Shown one piece after another: positions 15,891-26,686 of a stretch of DNA of 44,959 nucleotides. Position 1 is the first letter of the stretch. Each line of letters opens with the position of its first letter. Origin of the DNA: Spirochaetales bacterium (GTDB lineage Bacteria > Spirochaetota > Spirochaetia > Treponematales > Treponemataceae); contig JAFGIM010000151.1 of assembly GCA_016929605.1 (NCBI GenBank), positions 1-44,959 of the forward strand, given 5' to 3'. The notes under the pieces were generated by a model. That model did not search any database, had not been told where the DNA came from, and saw only the letters and a program-made list of their open reading frames with translations. The position numbers were made by a program, and so were the translations under genes.

Positions 15891-17798
15891 ATGAAACTAT
15901 CTCCCCTGGCCCGCAGAGTAAACCGTCTTTCGGTTCTATCATTCTTTATCATTCAAATCTCCACGGTTATTGCCAGTGAGGTTTTTTCACAGATGTTTAA
16001 CCCCACCAAAAACCTTGATTATATGGGGCGTTTACATCTTGCGGCCAATCCCAAGCTTGCATTGTTTATTATCCTGATCTGTAGCGCTACCGGCTTTCTT
16101 ATCTGTGCCTATCTAAAACCCCTTTGGATTGAACTGGAAACCGCGGAAGAGCGCCGCACCCCCAAAAACTCTGCCCGAGCGCGAATGGTCGCGGTTCGCC
16201 TACCCTGGACGCTCATGCTATACAATGCCGTACTATGGACCTTTGCAATAATCCTTTTTTATTACCTTAACGGCGGATCAATGCCCTCCGGCCTGCCTTT
16301 TTTTTGGGTCCTTGTTATCAAAATAACCGAGGCCCTTGCAGGCACCTTGATCAACTCCTTTATCATCGATGCTCTACTTAAGGAACCCAAGCAGCTTCTC
16401 AATATAACCAAGCTCAACGTTCGGGAACGCGATCACTTTGTGGAACTCAAGAACATCATCATCCCCCTCTCTGGCGGTCTTATCATCCTCTCTCACCTCG
16501 CCTTTGTTACCTGGTTTTTCCTTATCCGGGAAAGCGGGTCGATGGGACCTCAAAACCCGGTCTTTTCAATCGTCCTTGTTGGCTCTCTTGCCCTCGTCCT
16601 TATGTTTTATATCAGCGTTCTTTCAAAAAGGCAGGACACCATCCAGTTTAATCTTCTGGACAGCCAGATTCTCGCCCTTGCCTCCAGTAACTCAGCCGAT
16701 CTGAACCGCAAGGTTTCAATCCTGAATTTTGACGAAACCGGTCACATCACCGAAAGCTTGAATGTATATCTGGAAGTACTTCATCAAATGGTTACCCAGA
16801 TACGTGGCGGATGCGGAACCCTTAAAGAAAACGAATCGGGACTTTCAGCGAGCATGTTCGAGGCAGAAGAAAAACTTAAAGAGATAAACGAGTCCGTTCA
16901 ACGGGCAAATGACCAAATAGCACAACAAATTGAAGCAACCGATGAATCCACCCGTGCGGTTACCGGCATTACCGGAAAAATCCAGGAACTACACGCGGCA
17001 GTAAGTCAGCAAACAGCCAGTGTAGACAATTCCAGCGCCGGCATCGAGGAAATGATAGCCAATATTACCGCAGTGAGCTTAAACGTTCAGCGAGTCCATG
17101 AAACCTGCGAGACCCTGCTTTCATCAGCGGAACGGGGTAAGGGGAAAATTAACGAATCCAACACACTGATCGGAAAAGTTGTGGAAGCATCTGCTCTTCT
17201 TCTGGATGCAAATAAAATGATCGCGGCTATAGCCGCCCAAACAAACCTTCTCGCCATGAACGCTGCTATCGAAGCCGCACACGCAGGAGCTGCAGGAGCG
17301 GGCTTCGCCGTTGTTGCAGACGAAATCCGTTCTCTCGCGGAAAAAAGCTCAAAGCAATCAAACATTGTCAACAGTCAACTTAAAGAAGTACGCTCTGCAA
17401 TCGAAAACGCTGTAGCCTCAGCCAACGATGCGTCTACCGGCTTTGACGAAGTGCTTAACCTGATTAACGAAGTAACGGACATGGAACGGGAAAACGCAGA
17501 AGCCATGAAGGAGCAGAAAACAGGATCAGACCAAGTGGCCCAAACCCTTTCCGAGATGCAACAAACAACCAATACCGTTAACGCCGCCGCAGGAACACTT
17601 ACCGAGGAATCGGTTCATCTCCAAAAAACAATCGAACGTCTTGTTGCCTGTTCACGTCGCGCACGGCAAGAAATGGACGGTATCATGAACGATACCATGG
17701 CAATGAACGCAACCTTTGACGAGGTAAGCGAGCTAAAAGAGAATAATTCACAAATATTCCAACATGTTTCAGAGCAGGTGGGGCGTTTTATCCTCTAA
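15891..17798 (+). CDS. Methyl-accepting chemotaxis protein
   Basis: Membrane N-terminal half and signalling hairpin [44 protein letters not shown]. Confidence 0.95.
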   Translation: MKLSPLARRVNRLSVLSFFIIQISTVIASEVFSQMFNPTKNLDYMGRLHLAANPKLALFIILICSATGFLICAYLKPLWIELETAEERRTPKNSARARMVAVRLPWTLMLYNAVLWTFAIILFYYLNGGSMPSGLPFFWVLVIKITEALAGTLINSFIIDALLKEPKQLLNITKLNVRERDHFVELKNIIIPLSGGLIILSHLAFVTWFFLIRESGSMGPQNPVFSIVLVGSLALVLMFYISVLSKRQDTIQFNLLDSQILALASSNSADLNRKVSILNFDETGHITESLNVYLEVLHQMVTQIRGGCGTLKENESGLSASMFEAEEKLKEINESVQRANDQIAQQIEATDESTRAVTGITGKIQELHAAVSQQTASVDNSSAGIEEMIANITAVSLNVQRVHETCETLLSSAERGKGKINESNTLIGKVVEASALLLDANKMIAAIAAQTNLLAMNAAIEAAHAGAAGAGFAVVADEIRSLAEKSSKQSNIVNSQLKEVRSAIENAVASANDASTGFDEVLNLINEVTDMERENAEAMKEQKTGSDQVAQTLSEMQQTTNTVNAAAGTLTEESVHLQKTIERLVACSRRARQEMDGIMNDTMAMNATFDEVSELKENNSQIFQHVSEQVGRFIL

Positions 17799-17826
17799 AA
17801 GGTGTTCAGTTATGCGGAGGCTTTTC

Positions 17827-18567
17827 ATGAAAAAGGATGTATCCAGTATCTTTCTCGGGCTTATCTTTCTGGCTGCGGGAGTCGCGGTCGGTGGTTCAAT
17901 GCTCGGTTTTTTTGACTTTCAGTTTAGTATGGCCGGTTGGTGGACCATTTTTATCATCGCCCCCGCTCTTATCTCTATTGTTCAAGGCGGATTTAACGCG
18001 GGAAACTTCATCGTTCTGGCCGTTGGCGTATGCTTGCTTTTACGTGCGCAGGGCTATCTTCCCGCAGGCTTTAGCTGGCGACTCATCCTTCCTGGCGTTC
18101 TCCTGATTATTGGAATTCAGCTTTTGTTCGGAGGGCAAAGTAAAACTAAAGTACATTTTTGCGGCTGTTCCTCCACAAGCTCATCCAGCAAACCGTCTTC
18201 AGACACCTCTACAGATAAAACCGCAGAGAGTGACCAAAAGGGAGACTACAAGAGTGCATCAGTATTCTTTAGTGGACAAGATATTCAATATGCCGGAATG
18301 CGTTTTGCTGGAGCGACCTACTCCGCAGTTTTTGGAGGAATGACCGTAGACCTTAGAAACGCCGTACTGGTGGGAGATGTCGTTATTAATGTCTCGTGCC
18401 TGTGCGGTGGTATCGAAATAACCTTGCCAGACAATGTTCAGATAACCACAAACGTGGTCCCCATCCTTGGCGGAACTGAATGTACCTATCGCTCGTCAAA
18501 TGATCCCGGAGCTACCAAAATTTGTGTACGGGGAAACGCTACCCTTGGCGGGGTAACAATCAAATAA
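17827..18567 (+). CDS. LiaF-like / LiaI-LiaF-like TM domain membrane protein (ORF opens 17764; SD-preceded ATG 17827)
   Basis: N-terminal hydrophobic hairpins (DVSSIFLGLIFLAAGVAVGG..., GVLLIIGIQLLFGG); C-terminal repeated FGGMTVDLRNAVLVGDVVINVSCLCGGIEITLPDNVQI; SD gcggagg. Confidence 0.8.
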   Translation: MKKDVSSIFLGLIFLAAGVAVGGSMLGFFDFQFSMAGWWTIFIIAPALISIVQGGFNAGNFIVLAVGVCLLLRAQGYLPAGFSWRLILPGVLLIIGIQLLFGGQSKTKVHFCGCSSTSSSSKPSSDTSTDKTAESDQKGDYKSASVFFSGQDIQYAGMRFAGATYSAVFGGMTVDLRNAVLVGDVVINVSCLCGGIEITLPDNVQITTNVVPILGGTECTYRSSNDPGATKICVRGNATLGGVTIK

Positions 18568-18612
18568 CTTCATGCATATCCGGCGCGTCAACAGTCTTGC
18601 AACGCGCTGGAT

Positions 18613-19467
18613 TTACCTAAGACTACGCGCGCAACTGGCCACCCCGTCGCTACCGCTTCTCAATAAGGCGGTAATAAAAGGCCGACCGATCATAACCTCA
18701 TCTGCGCCAAGGCTGGCGGCAGCACGAACATCCTCAATAGTCCTGATACCACCGTCTACCCATACTGAACCGGTATAACGTTTAATGATTTCTCCATAAG
18801 AGTGTAGAAAATGTGCCGTAGCCCCCCTTCCCACATCTACACGCCCCCCATGATTAGAAACAACAACGATGTCGGGCTTAAGCTCACTCACCAGATCTAT
18901 ATCTGCTTTGGTAAACACACCCTTAACCACAAAAGGAAGCTTGGAATGGTTTTTAAGTTCCTTAAGCATTGTCGCTGTCTTAAGCTCAAGCTGTACCTGG
19001 TTTCGCATCGTTATTATCGCCCAAGAATCGATATCGACACCAACAATCTCCGCAACAGTAGCAGACCACTCCATTCGCTCAAGTATTTTTTGATTTGAGT
19101 AGGGCTTAATAAAAACCGCACCCTTACAACCAGCGCTTTCCAGGGCTTCAATCCCCCACCTTAGCTTTTCGTCCGGATAACCGTCTCCAATGGAAAGACC
19201 CACCGCTGCGTCCCGGCAGGAGCGAATCATATCATGATAATACAATCTCTCGTCGTGATATCCAATATTTTGAATTGCCCCGGTAATCGGAGCCAGACGA
19301 ATGGGTATGGCTTTGACCTCTTCCCTAACATACGATGTCCAGGCGGAACAGTTCTCAATAAAATTTGCATTGTCATACACACCACCCATCCCTGGCAGCT
19401 CTCCAATACAACCCTTGCCATCACAGATATCGCATAAATGACACTTAAAACCGGTTTCTCCGCTCAT
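18613..19467 (-). CDS. FMN-dependent alpha-hydroxy-acid oxidizing-type protein with N-terminal Cys motif
   Basis: FVVKGVFTKADIDLVSELKPDIVVVSNHGGRVDVG, VWVDGGIRTIEDVRAAASLGADEVMIGRPF; N-terminal CHLCDICDGKGCIGELPGMGG. Confidence 0.8.
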   Translation of the reverse strand: MSGETGFKCHLCDICDGKGCIGELPGMGGVYDNANFIENCSAWTSYVREEVKAIPIRLAPITGAIQNIGYHDERLYYHDMIRSCRDAAVGLSIGDGYPDEKLRWGIEALESAGCKGAVFIKPYSNQKILERMEWSATVAEIVGVDIDSWAIITMRNQVQLELKTATMLKELKNHSKLPFVVKGVFTKADIDLVSELKPDIVVVSNHGGRVDVGRGATAHFLHSYGEIIKRYTGSVWVDGGIRTIEDVRAAASLGADEVMIGRPFITALLRSGSDGVASCARSLR

Positions 19468-19502
19468 TGCCCCACTATAGATGAGTTTGTACCCTGTATC
19501 AA
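19468..19502 (-). promoter_or_regulatory. Putative promoter of the FMN-dependent enzyme gene
   Basis: Minus strand TTGATA - 17 nt - TATAGT - 6 nt - ATG 19467. Confidence 0.6.
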
Positions 19503-19565
19503 TATAAAAACCCCATGATCCCCTTGACCCAATGCTTTATATGTATTAATACCGTATTATTACCC

Positions 19566-21059
19566 ATGAACCTAGACAAAGAAAGCGGCATGCCGCTATA
19601 TGCCCAAATACGGGATGATATCCACGCCTCTATCCTTCAGGGGATCCTTTCTCCGGGAACCCGGCTTCCTTCCGTACAAGCCATGGCTCACGACAGGCAG
19701 GTAACCCAAGCAACTATTCGCAGGGCCCTTCAGGACCTGATTGAAGACGGACTCGTTGAATCCCATGTGGGACGAGGAACCTTTGTTACCCGTGGTGCTC
19801 ATCCTAATCAATCACACACCCTTTCTGCACGACCCCGGTCCATTCAAATTCCCGATGACTCCCTGTCAAAAAGCATAGAAGAACTTTTATCCCTCTCGTC
19901 AAATTCTGCTTGTATCGCCTTTACCCGGGGCATAGGAGACACCGGAACCCTTCCAGAAGGGATTCTTTCCCGACTGGCTCACAAAGCTCTTTCCCGGGGC
20001 GAATCACTGTTTTGGGATTCAGGCGACAGCCGCGGACTTCCCGAGCTAAGGGAATCCATCTCCCGTATGTACTCAGTAAACGGATATTCCGTGCGTCCCG
20101 AACAGGTGCTTATTACCAGCGGATCCCAACAGGCTATAACCCTGGTTGCCCAACAAGCAGCGCACAATGGAACCCCTGTTTTGTGTGAATCACCGTGTTA
20201 CGCGGGTGTTATCAATTCATTCAATGCCTTTGGGCTTTCTCCCAAGACCCTAAGCCGAGACGAAGATGGCATCCACCCCGATAGTTTGGCATCGGTAACA
20301 GAGCCATCCCTTTTGTATCTATGCCCCCTGGTGCACAATCCCATGGGAACCGATATAAGCCCGGCAAAGCATCAAGGTATTGCTGATTGGGCAACCCGTA
20401 CAGGTTCAACCCTGTTGTCCGACGAAATATTTCGTGACCTTCATTTCTCCAACGACGCACATTCTTGTTCCGAACAGTCAAGCTTTCTTGCCAGGCCCGG
20501 TCTTTCACATGCCATCATTTTAGGATCCTTATCCAAGTCGTTTATATCCGGTTTACGGGTTGGATGGATTGTAAGCTCGGAGGATAAGATTGCGTCTCTT
20601 GCCCGAATTAAGCGAGCGATGGACCTTGGATGCCCGCCTTTAATGCAGGGAATTGCACTCGCCTTTTTAGAAGATGAACATGGCTACAAGGCCCATCGCC
20701 TTCGCATGATAACTCATTACCAGGAAAGACGGGACGCCACCCTTCAAGCCCTCGCAGACAACATGCCCTCAGGGGTAACCTGGACATATCCTTCAGGTGG
20801 CTTTCAATTATGGCTAACACTGCCTCCCGGCGCTTCTAGTCTAACCTTACTCCCGCTCGCAATCGATGCAGGAGTATCATTCCTTCCTGGCCCTTTGCAG
20901 GATTCAGAATATCGCTGTATCAACTCACTCAGACTCTGTTATGGCTCGTTGAGCCCTGCAGAAATATCGGAAGGTATACGACGCCTTGCAAAGGTTATAC
21001 GTATGTATCTTACAGAAAGACATCAGGATCCGATCCCTGCGGGCATCGGAGATTATTAA
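19566..21059 (+). CDS. pdxR: PdxR-type MocR/GntR regulator with aminotransferase-like domain (ORF from 19515)
   Basis: N-terminal wHTH ([63 protein letters not shown]) + class I aminotransferase domain with [15 protein letters not shown]; immediately upstream of pdxST. Confidence 0.88.
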   Translation: MNLDKESGMPLYAQIRDDIHASILQGILSPGTRLPSVQAMAHDRQVTQATIRRALQDLIEDGLVESHVGRGTFVTRGAHPNQSHTLSARPRSIQIPDDSLSKSIEELLSLSSNSACIAFTRGIGDTGTLPEGILSRLAHKALSRGESLFWDSGDSRGLPELRESISRMYSVNGYSVRPEQVLITSGSQQAITLVAQQAAHNGTPVLCESPCYAGVINSFNAFGLSPKTLSRDEDGIHPDSLASVTEPSLLYLCPLVHNPMGTDISPAKHQGIADWATRTGSTLLSDEIFRDLHFSNDAHSCSEQSSFLARPGLSHAIILGSLSKSFISGLRVGWIVSSEDKIASLARIKRAMDLGCPPLMQGIALAFLEDEHGYKAHRLRMITHYQERRDATLQALADNMPSGVTWTYPSGGFQLWLTLPPGASSLTLLPLAIDAGVSFLPGPLQDSEYRCINSLRLCYGSLSPAEISEGIRRLAKVIRMYLTERHQDPIPAGIGDY

Positions 21060-21076
21060 ACCAAAAGGAGAGTACG

Positions 21077-21961
21077 ATGGATCAGAAAGAACAATTTGCC
21101 GTTAAAATTGGTTTGGCAGAGATGCTTAAGGGCGGGGTTATTATGGATGTAACCAACGCCGAGCAGGCAAAAATTGCCGAACAGGCTGGAGCCGCCGCGG
21201 TTATGGCCTTGGAGCGAATTCCCTCTGACATACGCAGAGATGGTGGTGTATCACGAATGAGCGATCCCAAGATGATCGCCGAGATTCAGAAAGCCGTTTC
21301 TATTCCCGTTATGGCCAAATGCCGTATCGGACATTTTGTAGAAGCTCAGATTCTCGAGGCCCTCGAAATAGACTTTATTGACGAAAGCGAGGTCCTTACC
21401 CCCGCAGACGACGAGTTTCATATTAGCAAACACCAATTTAAGGTTCCCTTTGTATGTGGATGCCGAAATCTGGGCGAAGCACTCCGTCGTATTGGGGAAG
21501 GGGCTGCAATGATCCGTACAAAGGGAGAAGCGGGTACCGGGAACGTTGTTGAAGCAGTACGCCACATGCGACAGGTAATGGCCGACATTCGCCGCATCGC
21601 TAACATGGACGAAGCCGAACTCATGACCGCAGCCAAAGAACTTCAGGCTCCCTTCGAACTGGTTCTGGAAACTCGCAAGCTCGGAAAACTTCCTGTTCCC
21701 AATTTCGCCGCAGGAGGAGTAGCAACACCGGCCGACGCCGCTCTTATGATGCACCTTGGCGCAGAGACTGTCTTCGTGGGTTCTGGTATATTTAAATCTA
21801 AAGACCCGGAGCAGCGAGCAAAGGCCATTGTTAGAGCTGTTACCCACTACCGCGACCCAAAGGTTCTTCTTGAAGTTTCTACCGGCCTTGGCCCTGCAAT
21901 GGATGGGATTGATATTACCAAACTAGCAGAAGGCGAACGCATGGCAACTCGAGGCTGGTAA
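21077..21961 (+). CDS. pdxS: Pyridoxal 5'-phosphate synthase, PdxS subunit
   Basis: [57 protein letters not shown] aaaggag. Confidence 0.98.
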   Translation: MDQKEQFAVKIGLAEMLKGGVIMDVTNAEQAKIAEQAGAAAVMALERIPSDIRRDGGVSRMSDPKMIAEIQKAVSIPVMAKCRIGHFVEAQILEALEIDFIDESEVLTPADDEFHISKHQFKVPFVCGCRNLGEALRRIGEGAAMIRTKGEAGTGNVVEAVRHMRQVMADIRRIANMDEAELMTAAKELQAPFELVLETRKLGKLPVPNFAAGGVATPADAALMMHLGAETVFVGSGIFKSKDPEQRAKAIVRAVTHYRDPKVLLEVSTGLGPAMDGIDITKLAEGERMATRGW

Positions 21962-21968
21962 CTAGCTA

Positions 21969-22595
21969 ATGAATCGAATCGTAGGTATCCTTGCGCTACA
22001 GGGTGGTTTTTCTCGCCATGCTCACGTCCTTGCCTCTCTTGGGGTACACGTACAAGAGGTAAGAACCGTGACAGATCTTGCACCCTGCACTGCCTTAATT
22101 ATTCCGGGTGGAGAGTCTACTGTCCTGACTCGGCATCTGATGAGAAGCGGAACAGGGATTGCCGAGGGTACTCCCTGGGAGCCAGGCCCCTTATACACGG
22201 CTATACAAGATTTTGCCCTGCGCTATCCGGTTATGGGTACGTGCGCCGGTCTTATCATGCTTTGTATGACTTCAAGCGACGAGCGTGTTGTGCCCTTGCA
22301 GCTCCTTTCAGTTACAGTTCAACGAAATGGATGGGGCCGTCAAACAGAGTCATGTATTAAGAACATATCTCTTTCTCTTGGCTCCAATCCTCCTGTTTCT
22401 TTTCCTGCAACCTTTATCAGGGCTCCTCGCATCACCGCTATTGGAGAAGGGATTAGCGTTCTGGCTTCCATAGTCGACACTAGGGAAATCGCAGAGCCGG
22501 TGATGGTGCAACAGGGAGGCATCCTTGGGCTAACCTTCCATCCGGAATTAGCCAGCGTTAACCCCCTGATTCATCGATATTTTTTGTCATTATAA
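21969..22595 (+). CDS. pdxT: Pyridoxal 5'-phosphate synthase glutaminase, PdxT subunit
   Basis: GILALQGGFSRHAHVLASLGV, LIIPGGESTVL, GTCAGLIML (Cys retained), FHPEL. Confidence 0.97.
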   Translation: MNRIVGILALQGGFSRHAHVLASLGVHVQEVRTVTDLAPCTALIIPGGESTVLTRHLMRSGTGIAEGTPWEPGPLYTAIQDFALRYPVMGTCAGLIMLCMTSSDERVVPLQLLSVTVQRNGWGRQTESCIKNISLSLGSNPPVSFPATFIRAPRITAIGEGISVLASIVDTREIAEPVMVQQGGILGLTFHPELASVNPLIHRYFLSL

Positions 22596-22596
22596 A

Positions 22597-22629
22597 AAAA
22601 GGGAACCGGTTATCCCGGTTCCCTTTTTT
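22597..22629. terminator. Bidirectional intrinsic terminator between pdxT and the convergent membrane gene
   Basis: aaaaaaa-GGGAACCGG-ttat-CCCGGTTCCC-tttttt; A-tract and T-tract flank the stem. Confidence 0.9.
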
Positions 22630-22643
22630 CGTACGTATGCACC

Positions 22644-23234
22644 TTATACGTTAGATGTCAATGTCTTATAAATGTAGGCTCGGATGCCAATTCCAGCAAA
22701 GATAGCCACTATCATTACAGCAAGAACGAGTAAACCACCAATGCCAGGAATCTTGGAAAATACACCGCTTAAAATACCTGCGCCAAGCAATACAACGAAT
22801 TCAGAAAGGAAGATAGCCCACTTGTTTCCATAGGTTATTTTATTGCTCAGGGATATCGCTTCCATAGGATTCTTTTCTTTATCCACAGCCAATAACAAGG
22901 CTAAACTCCAGGCTATGGCAAGAACAATTCCAGGAATAATAAGAAAAACAAGGGCCGCCCCAACACCCATTGAAACAAAACCGCTTGTCAAAAAGAACTC
23001 ACCCATGTATTTACGATACTGAGGATTAAAAATCTCGGTCATTGAAATCGACTCGCCCTTACTGGCCTTTGCAACAATACCAACAACCATACCAATAGTC
23101 GTTCCGATATTCAAATACGGGATCCAGATAGTCAGGATCCAAAGCAGGGTGTTTACTAAAATGGGGACCATGTTCACCATTCCAATACCAATACCCTCTT
23201 TAACGACCTCTACAACAGACAATTTTTTATCCAT
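22644..23234 (-). CDS. Hypothetical multi-pass membrane protein (DUF4013-like)
   Basis: 196 aa with several hydrophobic segments; SD aggagg before ATG. Confidence 0.7.
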   Translation of the reverse strand: MDKKLSVVEVVKEGIGIGMVNMVPILVNTLLWILTIWIPYLNIGTTIGMVVGIVAKASKGESISMTEIFNPQYRKYMGEFFLTSGFVSMGVGAALVFLIIPGIVLAIAWSLALLLAVDKEKNPMEAISLSNKITYGNKWAIFLSEFVVLLGAGILSGVFSKIPGIGGLLVLAVMIVAIFAGIGIRAYIYKTLTSNV

Positions 23235-23310
23235 AATGAATCCTCCTTAGGAAACTATACATATAGTCTATCACGAGCGCTCTCTTGTCTGCAATTTTTT
23301 TCTTTCTTTC

Positions 23311-23341
23311 TTGACTCTCCCGTTACGGCAGACTGTACGCT
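23311..23341 (+). promoter_or_regulatory. MerR-type promoter/operator for ABC exporter operon
   Basis: TTGACT - 19 nt spacer - TACGCT with perfect inverted repeat CCGTTACGG (23320-23328) inside the spacer. Confidence 0.55.
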
Positions 23342-23347
23342 TGAATT

Positions 23348-24067
23348 ATGGAAACACTACTAAAGGTTCAAGGCCTTACAAAAAAGTACGGACCGCACAC
23401 TGCGGTCGCAGGGGTTACTTTCTCCGTGAACAGGGGAGAGATATTCGGTTTAATCGGTGCAAATGGCGCGGGTAAATCCACAACCATCGAATGCATTGTG
23501 GGAACAAAAAAGCCTGATAAAGGGTCCATAACAATCCTTGGTGTGGACGGAATCGCACAGGGTAAATCCATTTGTGGCCGGATCGGTTTTCAATTCCAGG
23601 AAACGCCGTATCAGGACAGAATCCTTGTTAAGGAAGCCTGCAGGGTAACATCATCACTTTATACAAATCCACTGCCCTGGCACGAAGTACTCACCCGGGT
23701 CGGACTTCAAGAGAAAGGCAACATGGAGGTATCCAAGCTCTCGGGGGGAGAAAGACAAAGACTTTCTGTTGCATTGGCCCTTATCCCTAATCCGGAGCTT
23801 GTCTTTCTTGATGAGCTTACAACAGGGCTGGATCCAAAAGCCAGACGATCCATGTGGAAGATGATAGAAGAACTGAGGGACAGGGGGGTATCCATAGTTA
23901 TAACATCCCATTTCATGGACGAAGTAGAATACCTGTGCGGAAGAATCGCGATAATGAAAGAAGGTGTTTTTATAGCGCAAGGGACCCCATCGGAACTTAT
24001 TGCAATTCATCAAAAATCAAATCTGGAAGAAGTGTTCTTGCAGTATATGGACAAGGAGGAACTATAA
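23348..24067 (+). CDS. ABC transporter ATP-binding protein
   Basis: Walker A GANGAGKST, signature LSGGERQRL, Walker B LVFLDELTTGLDP. Confidence 0.95.
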   Translation: METLLKVQGLTKKYGPHTAVAGVTFSVNRGEIFGLIGANGAGKSTTIECIVGTKKPDKGSITILGVDGIAQGKSICGRIGFQFQETPYQDRILVKEACRVTSSLYTNPLPWHEVLTRVGLQEKGNMEVSKLSGGERQRLSVALALIPNPELVFLDELTTGLDPKARRSMWKMIEELRDRGVSIVITSHFMDEVEYLCGRIAIMKEGVFIAQGTPSELIAIHQKSNLEEVFLQYMDKEEL

Positions 24068-24789
24068 TGAATATTAAAGCTTTCACAACTATACTTTCTA
24101 CAGAAACCCATCTAGCCCTTCGGCAAGGGGACATGCCTTTTTTCGGGATTATCTTTCCTGCAGCTCTCATGTTGCTTATGGGTTTTCTTTCCAGTCCAGA
24201 AGGACTGATAACCGCATTTTGCGGAATATCGGTAATAGGAATATCAGCTTCTGGATTAATGGGTATCCCTCTAACATTCTCGAACTATAGGCATGCTGGA
24301 ATCTTGAAACGGTTCAAAGTTACACCAGCAAGCCCTGCGATCCTCCTTCTTGCAGTTGGAACCCTACAAACTCTGTTTGCCCTTGTCTCGGGACTTAGTG
24401 TTTTTGTCATCGCTCATTTGTTTTTCTCCCTGAGCATCCCTGGCAATCCCTTTTCTTATATTCTTACCTTTATCTTTGTTCAGTTTAGCGTGTACTCCCT
24501 CGGAGTGCTCGTAGCAGCTCTTGCGCCGAATATCAAGATTGCAAACATTGTTTGCATGCTATTGTACTTTCCAATGCTTCTTCTTTCAGGTGCAACAATT
24601 CCTTACCACATACTTCCAAAAGGACTCACATTGATTACGGATTATTTTCCGCTCACACAGGGAATAATCCTTCTGCAAAAAGCAGCCACGAACCAACGTT
24701 TTGACGGGGATATATTCAGGATTGTACTTATAACGGTGATTGCATTAGTATGTTATCTTACCGCGCTTAAAACATTCCGCTGGGAATAG
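24067..24789 (+). CDS. ABC-2 type transporter permease (start ATG 24067, inside ORF 23854-24789)
   Basis: MNIKAFTTILSTETHLALRQGDMPFFGIIFPAALMLLMGF..., six hydrophobic segments, NIVCMLLYFPMLLLSGATIPYHILPKGL. Confidence 0.88.
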   Translation: MNIKAFTTILSTETHLALRQGDMPFFGIIFPAALMLLMGFLSSPEGLITAFCGISVIGISASGLMGIPLTFSNYRHAGILKRFKVTPASPAILLLAVGTLQTLFALVSGLSVFVIAHLFFSLSIPGNPFSYILTFIFVQFSVYSLGVLVAALAPNIKIANIVCMLLYFPMLLLSGATIPYHILPKGLTLITDYFPLTQGIILLQKAATNQRFDGDIFRIVLITVIALVCYLTALKTFRWE

Positions 24790-24800
24790 GAGGATCGAAA

Positions 24801-25619
24801 GTGTACCGGATTGGACAATTTTCTCGCTTTACCAGAATTACCATTAAGGCCCTTAGATTCTACGAAGAAGAGCGCTTAATCACACCAAGCTGGACCGATC
24901 CGGTAACGGGTTATCGTTATTACACTACCGATCAACTTCCTCGCGCTCACAAAATTATGTCGCTACGGCAATGTGGTTTTTCCATTCCACAGATACGAAA
25001 TATACTGGCAGGAAAAAACATCGCCACCTATTTTGAAGAGCGAAAAAAGGAACTGGAAAAAGAAGTTCAAGAATCTTCCCGACAACTTTCCTCGATTATT
25101 AACTATATGGAAAGCCTTGGCAAAGATCCAACCAGTGTGTATGAAGTAGTAATAAAGGAACTTCCCCGAGTCTTGGTGTACAGCAAACGTATGATAGTAG
25201 AATCATATAATAGTTACTTTACCGTAATCCCCAAGATTGGCGAAGAAATCGCCGCGGCGAATCCTGATCTTGTTTGCGTTACTGATCCCCCATACTGCTT
25301 TATCATTTATCACGACGGTGAATACAGAGACCACGACATTGACATGGAATTCTGCGAAGCGGTTACCGATTGGGGGATTGCACCTCCAGGTATCGTTTTT
25401 AAAATAATGAACCACGTTCCTCGTGCTGCATGCATCCTTCACAGGGGCTCATACAATCGCCTTCCCTATGCCTATACAGCCGCATGTAAGTGGATCGAAG
25501 ACAATGGCTATCTTATAGCGGACAATCCCCGTGAATCGTATATCGACGGAATTTGGAACAAACCCAACGAGGATGACTGGCTTACAGAATTACAAATCCC
25601 CTTGGTTTCCAACTCTTAG
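24801..25619 (+). CDS. MerR family regulator with GyrI-like effector-binding domain (GTG start)
   Basis: MYRIGQFSRFTRITIKALRFYEEERLITPSWTDPVTGYRYYTTDQL; C-terminal GyrI-like region. Confidence 0.9.
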   Translation: MYRIGQFSRFTRITIKALRFYEEERLITPSWTDPVTGYRYYTTDQLPRAHKIMSLRQCGFSIPQIRNILAGKNIATYFEERKKELEKEVQESSRQLSSIINYMESLGKDPTSVYEVVIKELPRVLVYSKRMIVESYNSYFTVIPKIGEEIAAANPDLVCVTDPPYCFIIYHDGEYRDHDIDMEFCEAVTDWGIAPPGIVFKIMNHVPRAACILHRGSYNRLPYAYTAACKWIEDNGYLIADNPRESYIDGIWNKPNEDDWLTELQIPLVSNS

Positions 25620-25630
25620 CAACAAGCTAC

Positions 25631-26593
25631 CTAAAAAATCCAGGTTAAGCTGGCAGCAAGCCGATAGAATTCAAAATCACGAGGATCATCCCGATCAACT
25701 TCTCTCATCTGATACCAATCATATTGTGTGCTTGAATCTGTATAATTTTTCTTGGTTCGAATCTGTGCTAATACACCAAGAGCGAGCTTATCCGAAAATA
25801 GATACTCTCCTGCAAGGCCAAGGGTAAAGCGGGAGTAAGAATCTCCCCACACCTCTTTTCCAGGAGTGTCGTACAATCTTTTTTCTTGTTCAAACACCAG
25901 TGCGATTACATTTAACTTAAAGGGCATCTGATAGCCAAGCACATGCGTCGCTAAATATGTCCATCCATTTCGCTCTTCCCCAATATCATGTTCATATTGC
26001 CAAGAATCATTTTTATCAGCACAGGTCAAAGCCCTATAACGCAGGGAATTAAAACTACGGAAAACTACATGAGTCCATTTCCCTGGATATAATGCACCCA
26101 GGTCAAACTGTACAGCAGCCCCCAATTGAGTCCCCCACACCATACCCATAAAGGGAGATCCTTCAAACCTTGCGCTACCATCTGGCTTACCAAGTCTATC
26201 AAGGCCGGGTTTATTAAAACTCACCCCGGACGCTAAAGGGATGTCCCATCCAGACCCTGCAAAACTTACCGCTGATATTTCAAACACTGCTAAAGGCTTC
26301 CAAACGGTTTCCAACATACCGTTTACAGAAACGGGAGATACGTCCGCGCTCAACACAAACCGAATGTTGTTTCCCTCCGTCAAGGCTGAATCCCCAACCA
26401 AAAAAGGAAAGATGAACTCACCGGCTACCCTGATTTGTGTTTCAGCTCGTGTAGTTAAACGAAAAGAAAGACTTACCTGATCAAGGACTCTCTCATCCGC
26501 AAACACGTATGTTGAAATACAAAACAGAATCAAGAAGTATATTTTTACATCACATAGTCTTTTTTTTACCTGGGGGAAACCCGAAAATTTCAT
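25631..26593 (-). CDS. Predicted outer-membrane beta-barrel protein with signal peptide
   Basis: N-terminal KKRLCDVKIYFLILFCISTYVFA-DE; alternating hydrophobic/aromatic strands; terminal aromatic SLTWIF. Confidence 0.55.
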   Translation of the reverse strand: MKFSGFPQVKKRLCDVKIYFLILFCISTYVFADERVLDQVSLSFRLTTRAETQIRVAGEFIFPFLVGDSALTEGNNIRFVLSADVSPVSVNGMLETVWKPLAVFEISAVSFAGSGWDIPLASGVSFNKPGLDRLGKPDGSARFEGSPFMGMVWGTQLGAAVQFDLGALYPGKWTHVVFRSFNSLRYRALTCADKNDSWQYEHDIGEERNGWTYLATHVLGYQMPFKLNVIALVFEQEKRLYDTPGKEVWGDSYSRFTLGLAGEYLFSDKLALGVLAQIRTKKNYTDSSTQYDWYQMREVDRDDPRDFEFYRLAASLTWIF

Positions 26594-26686
26594 ATACAAA
26601 CTCCATTTATATACTATCAAAAACCCGCTTTTTAATCGAGACTACCGCATAGGCAAGACTGCTGATAGAAGTTATACTGTCCTACC

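Noticed and set aside
18613-19467. Cys motif CHLCDICDGKGC of the FMN enzyme as a novel metal site
   Set aside because: Similar Cys-rich N-termini are, to my recollection, common in this family of alpha-hydroxy-acid oxidase-like proteins, so it was not raised as novel.
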